Assembly (NCBI GenBank): GCA_017882555.1
Contig: JADGPH010000254.1
Location: 1 to 10,844 of the forward strand
Source: Thermoleophilia bacterium
GTDB lineage: Bacteria > Actinomycetota > Thermoleophilia > Miltoncostaeales > Miltoncostaeaceae
DNA: 10,844 nucleotides
Direction of reading: 5' to 3'
Position numbers and translations under genes: made by a program. Each line of letters opens with the position of its first letter. Positions within the stretch are counted from its first letter, which is position 1. Of this stretch, positions 10,403 through 10,844 are shown piece by piece. The notes beneath the pieces are model-generated. The model saw only the letters and a list, made by a program, of their open reading frames with translations, was not told the origin of the DNA and did no database searches.

Positions 10403-10844
10403 CAGGCGAGCGCCTCGCACACGCGTTCAAGCGCTACCGAGCGAGACCCCTTGACGAGTACCGTGTCACCCGGCTCGAGCACGTTGGCGATGTCGCGCGC
10501 GGCCGCGCTGCTGTCGACAAACTGCACCGCTGGCACCCCGACTGCGCCGATGACGTAATTCGCGGCACGCGACCCGACGGCCACCAAGGCATCGACGCCA
10601 AGTTCGGCGACGAATTCGCCGATTTCGCGATGAAAACGCGTCTCATCTGGGCCGAGCTCCATCATGTCCCCAAGGACCGCGACCCGACGCCCGCCCCGCT
10701 CAGCGAGATCCCGCAGAGCAGCCCGCATCGCCACCGGATTCGCGTTGTAGCAATCGTCGATCAGGATGCCACCACCGGCCAACGCACGCTCCTGGCCCCG
10801 CATCGCCGACAACTCCACCTCGATCACCGCACCATCTGGGGGAA
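10402..10844 (-). CDS. murF: UDP-N-acetylmuramoyl-tripeptide--D-alanyl-D-alanine ligase, C-terminal part
   Basis: The frame is open to the right edge, so this is only the last 146 residues of a protein that is usually about 450. MurF adds D-Ala-D-Ala to UDP-MurNAc-tripeptide with ATP. The visible portion covers the end of the central domain and the C-terminal ligase domain: IDDCYNANPVAMRAAL (a strongly conserved MurF block), VAVLGDMMELG, and VLVKGSRSVALERV near the C-terminus. The GTG at 10827 is not the true start, because the frame continues upstream with MurF-like sequence to the edge. The stop TGA at 10404-10402 shares one base with the mraY ATG. Confidence 0.95.
   Translation of the reverse strand, partial: PPDGAVIEVELSAMRGQERALAGGGILIDDCYNANPVAMRAALRDLAERGGRRVAVLGDMMELGPDETRFHREIGEFVAELGVDALVAVGSRAANYVIGAVGVPAVQFVDSSAAARDIANVLEPGDTVLVKGSRSVALERVCEALA

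Overview
This is a GC-rich bacterial window with tightly packed genes, 4-base and 1-base start/stop overlaps, and GTG starts. Gene content (a MurF-MraY-MurD block, a UvrD-type helicase fused to a RecB-type nuclease with an iron-sulfur cluster, a DUF1015 protein, and a ferredoxin-type nitrite/sulfite reductase) points to the Actinobacteria. A deep-branching class such as Thermoleophilia is plausible, but that is an impression from sequence style, not a proven placement. No rRNA, tRNA, CRISPR array, insertion sequence or prophage is visible.

Layout, left to right. (1) 1-1408, minus: the N-terminal 469 codons of a siroheme/[4Fe-4S] nitrite or sulfite reductase, cut by the left edge. (2) 1409-1821: 413 bases with no convincing gene, holding a probable promoter for the reductase. 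(3) 1822-2440, minus: an unrecognised protein of about 205 residues whose frame is broken by an apparent one-base shift near 2095. (4) 2465-3343, minus: an OB-fold plus HD-domain protein of the YhaM type. (5) 3340-6309, minus: a 989-residue helicase-nuclease; its stop overlaps the YhaM-like start by 4 bases, so the two are probably translated together. (6) 6310-6357: a 48-base divergent intergenic gap with a possible -10 box. (7) 6358-7590, plus: DUF1015 protein. (8) 7619-8074, plus: unrecognised 151-residue protein. (9) 8077-8093: a strong GC palindrome between converging genes. (10) 8112-10844, minus: murF (partial), mraY and murD, overlapping one another.

Working together: murF, mraY and murD are consecutive or near-consecutive steps of peptidoglycan precursor synthesis and are clearly one operon. 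It ends at murD, where the opposing 7619-8074 gene converges on it. The helicase-nuclease and YhaM-like pair looks like a nucleic-acid repair or processing unit. The reductase belongs to nitrogen or sulfur assimilation and seems separately transcribed. Most of the window is ordinary core metabolism. The points most worth a second look are the broken gene at 1822-2440, the coupled helicase-nuclease/HD pair, and the nucleotide-binding-like motif in the DUF1015 protein. I did not find a clear new defence or mobile system.
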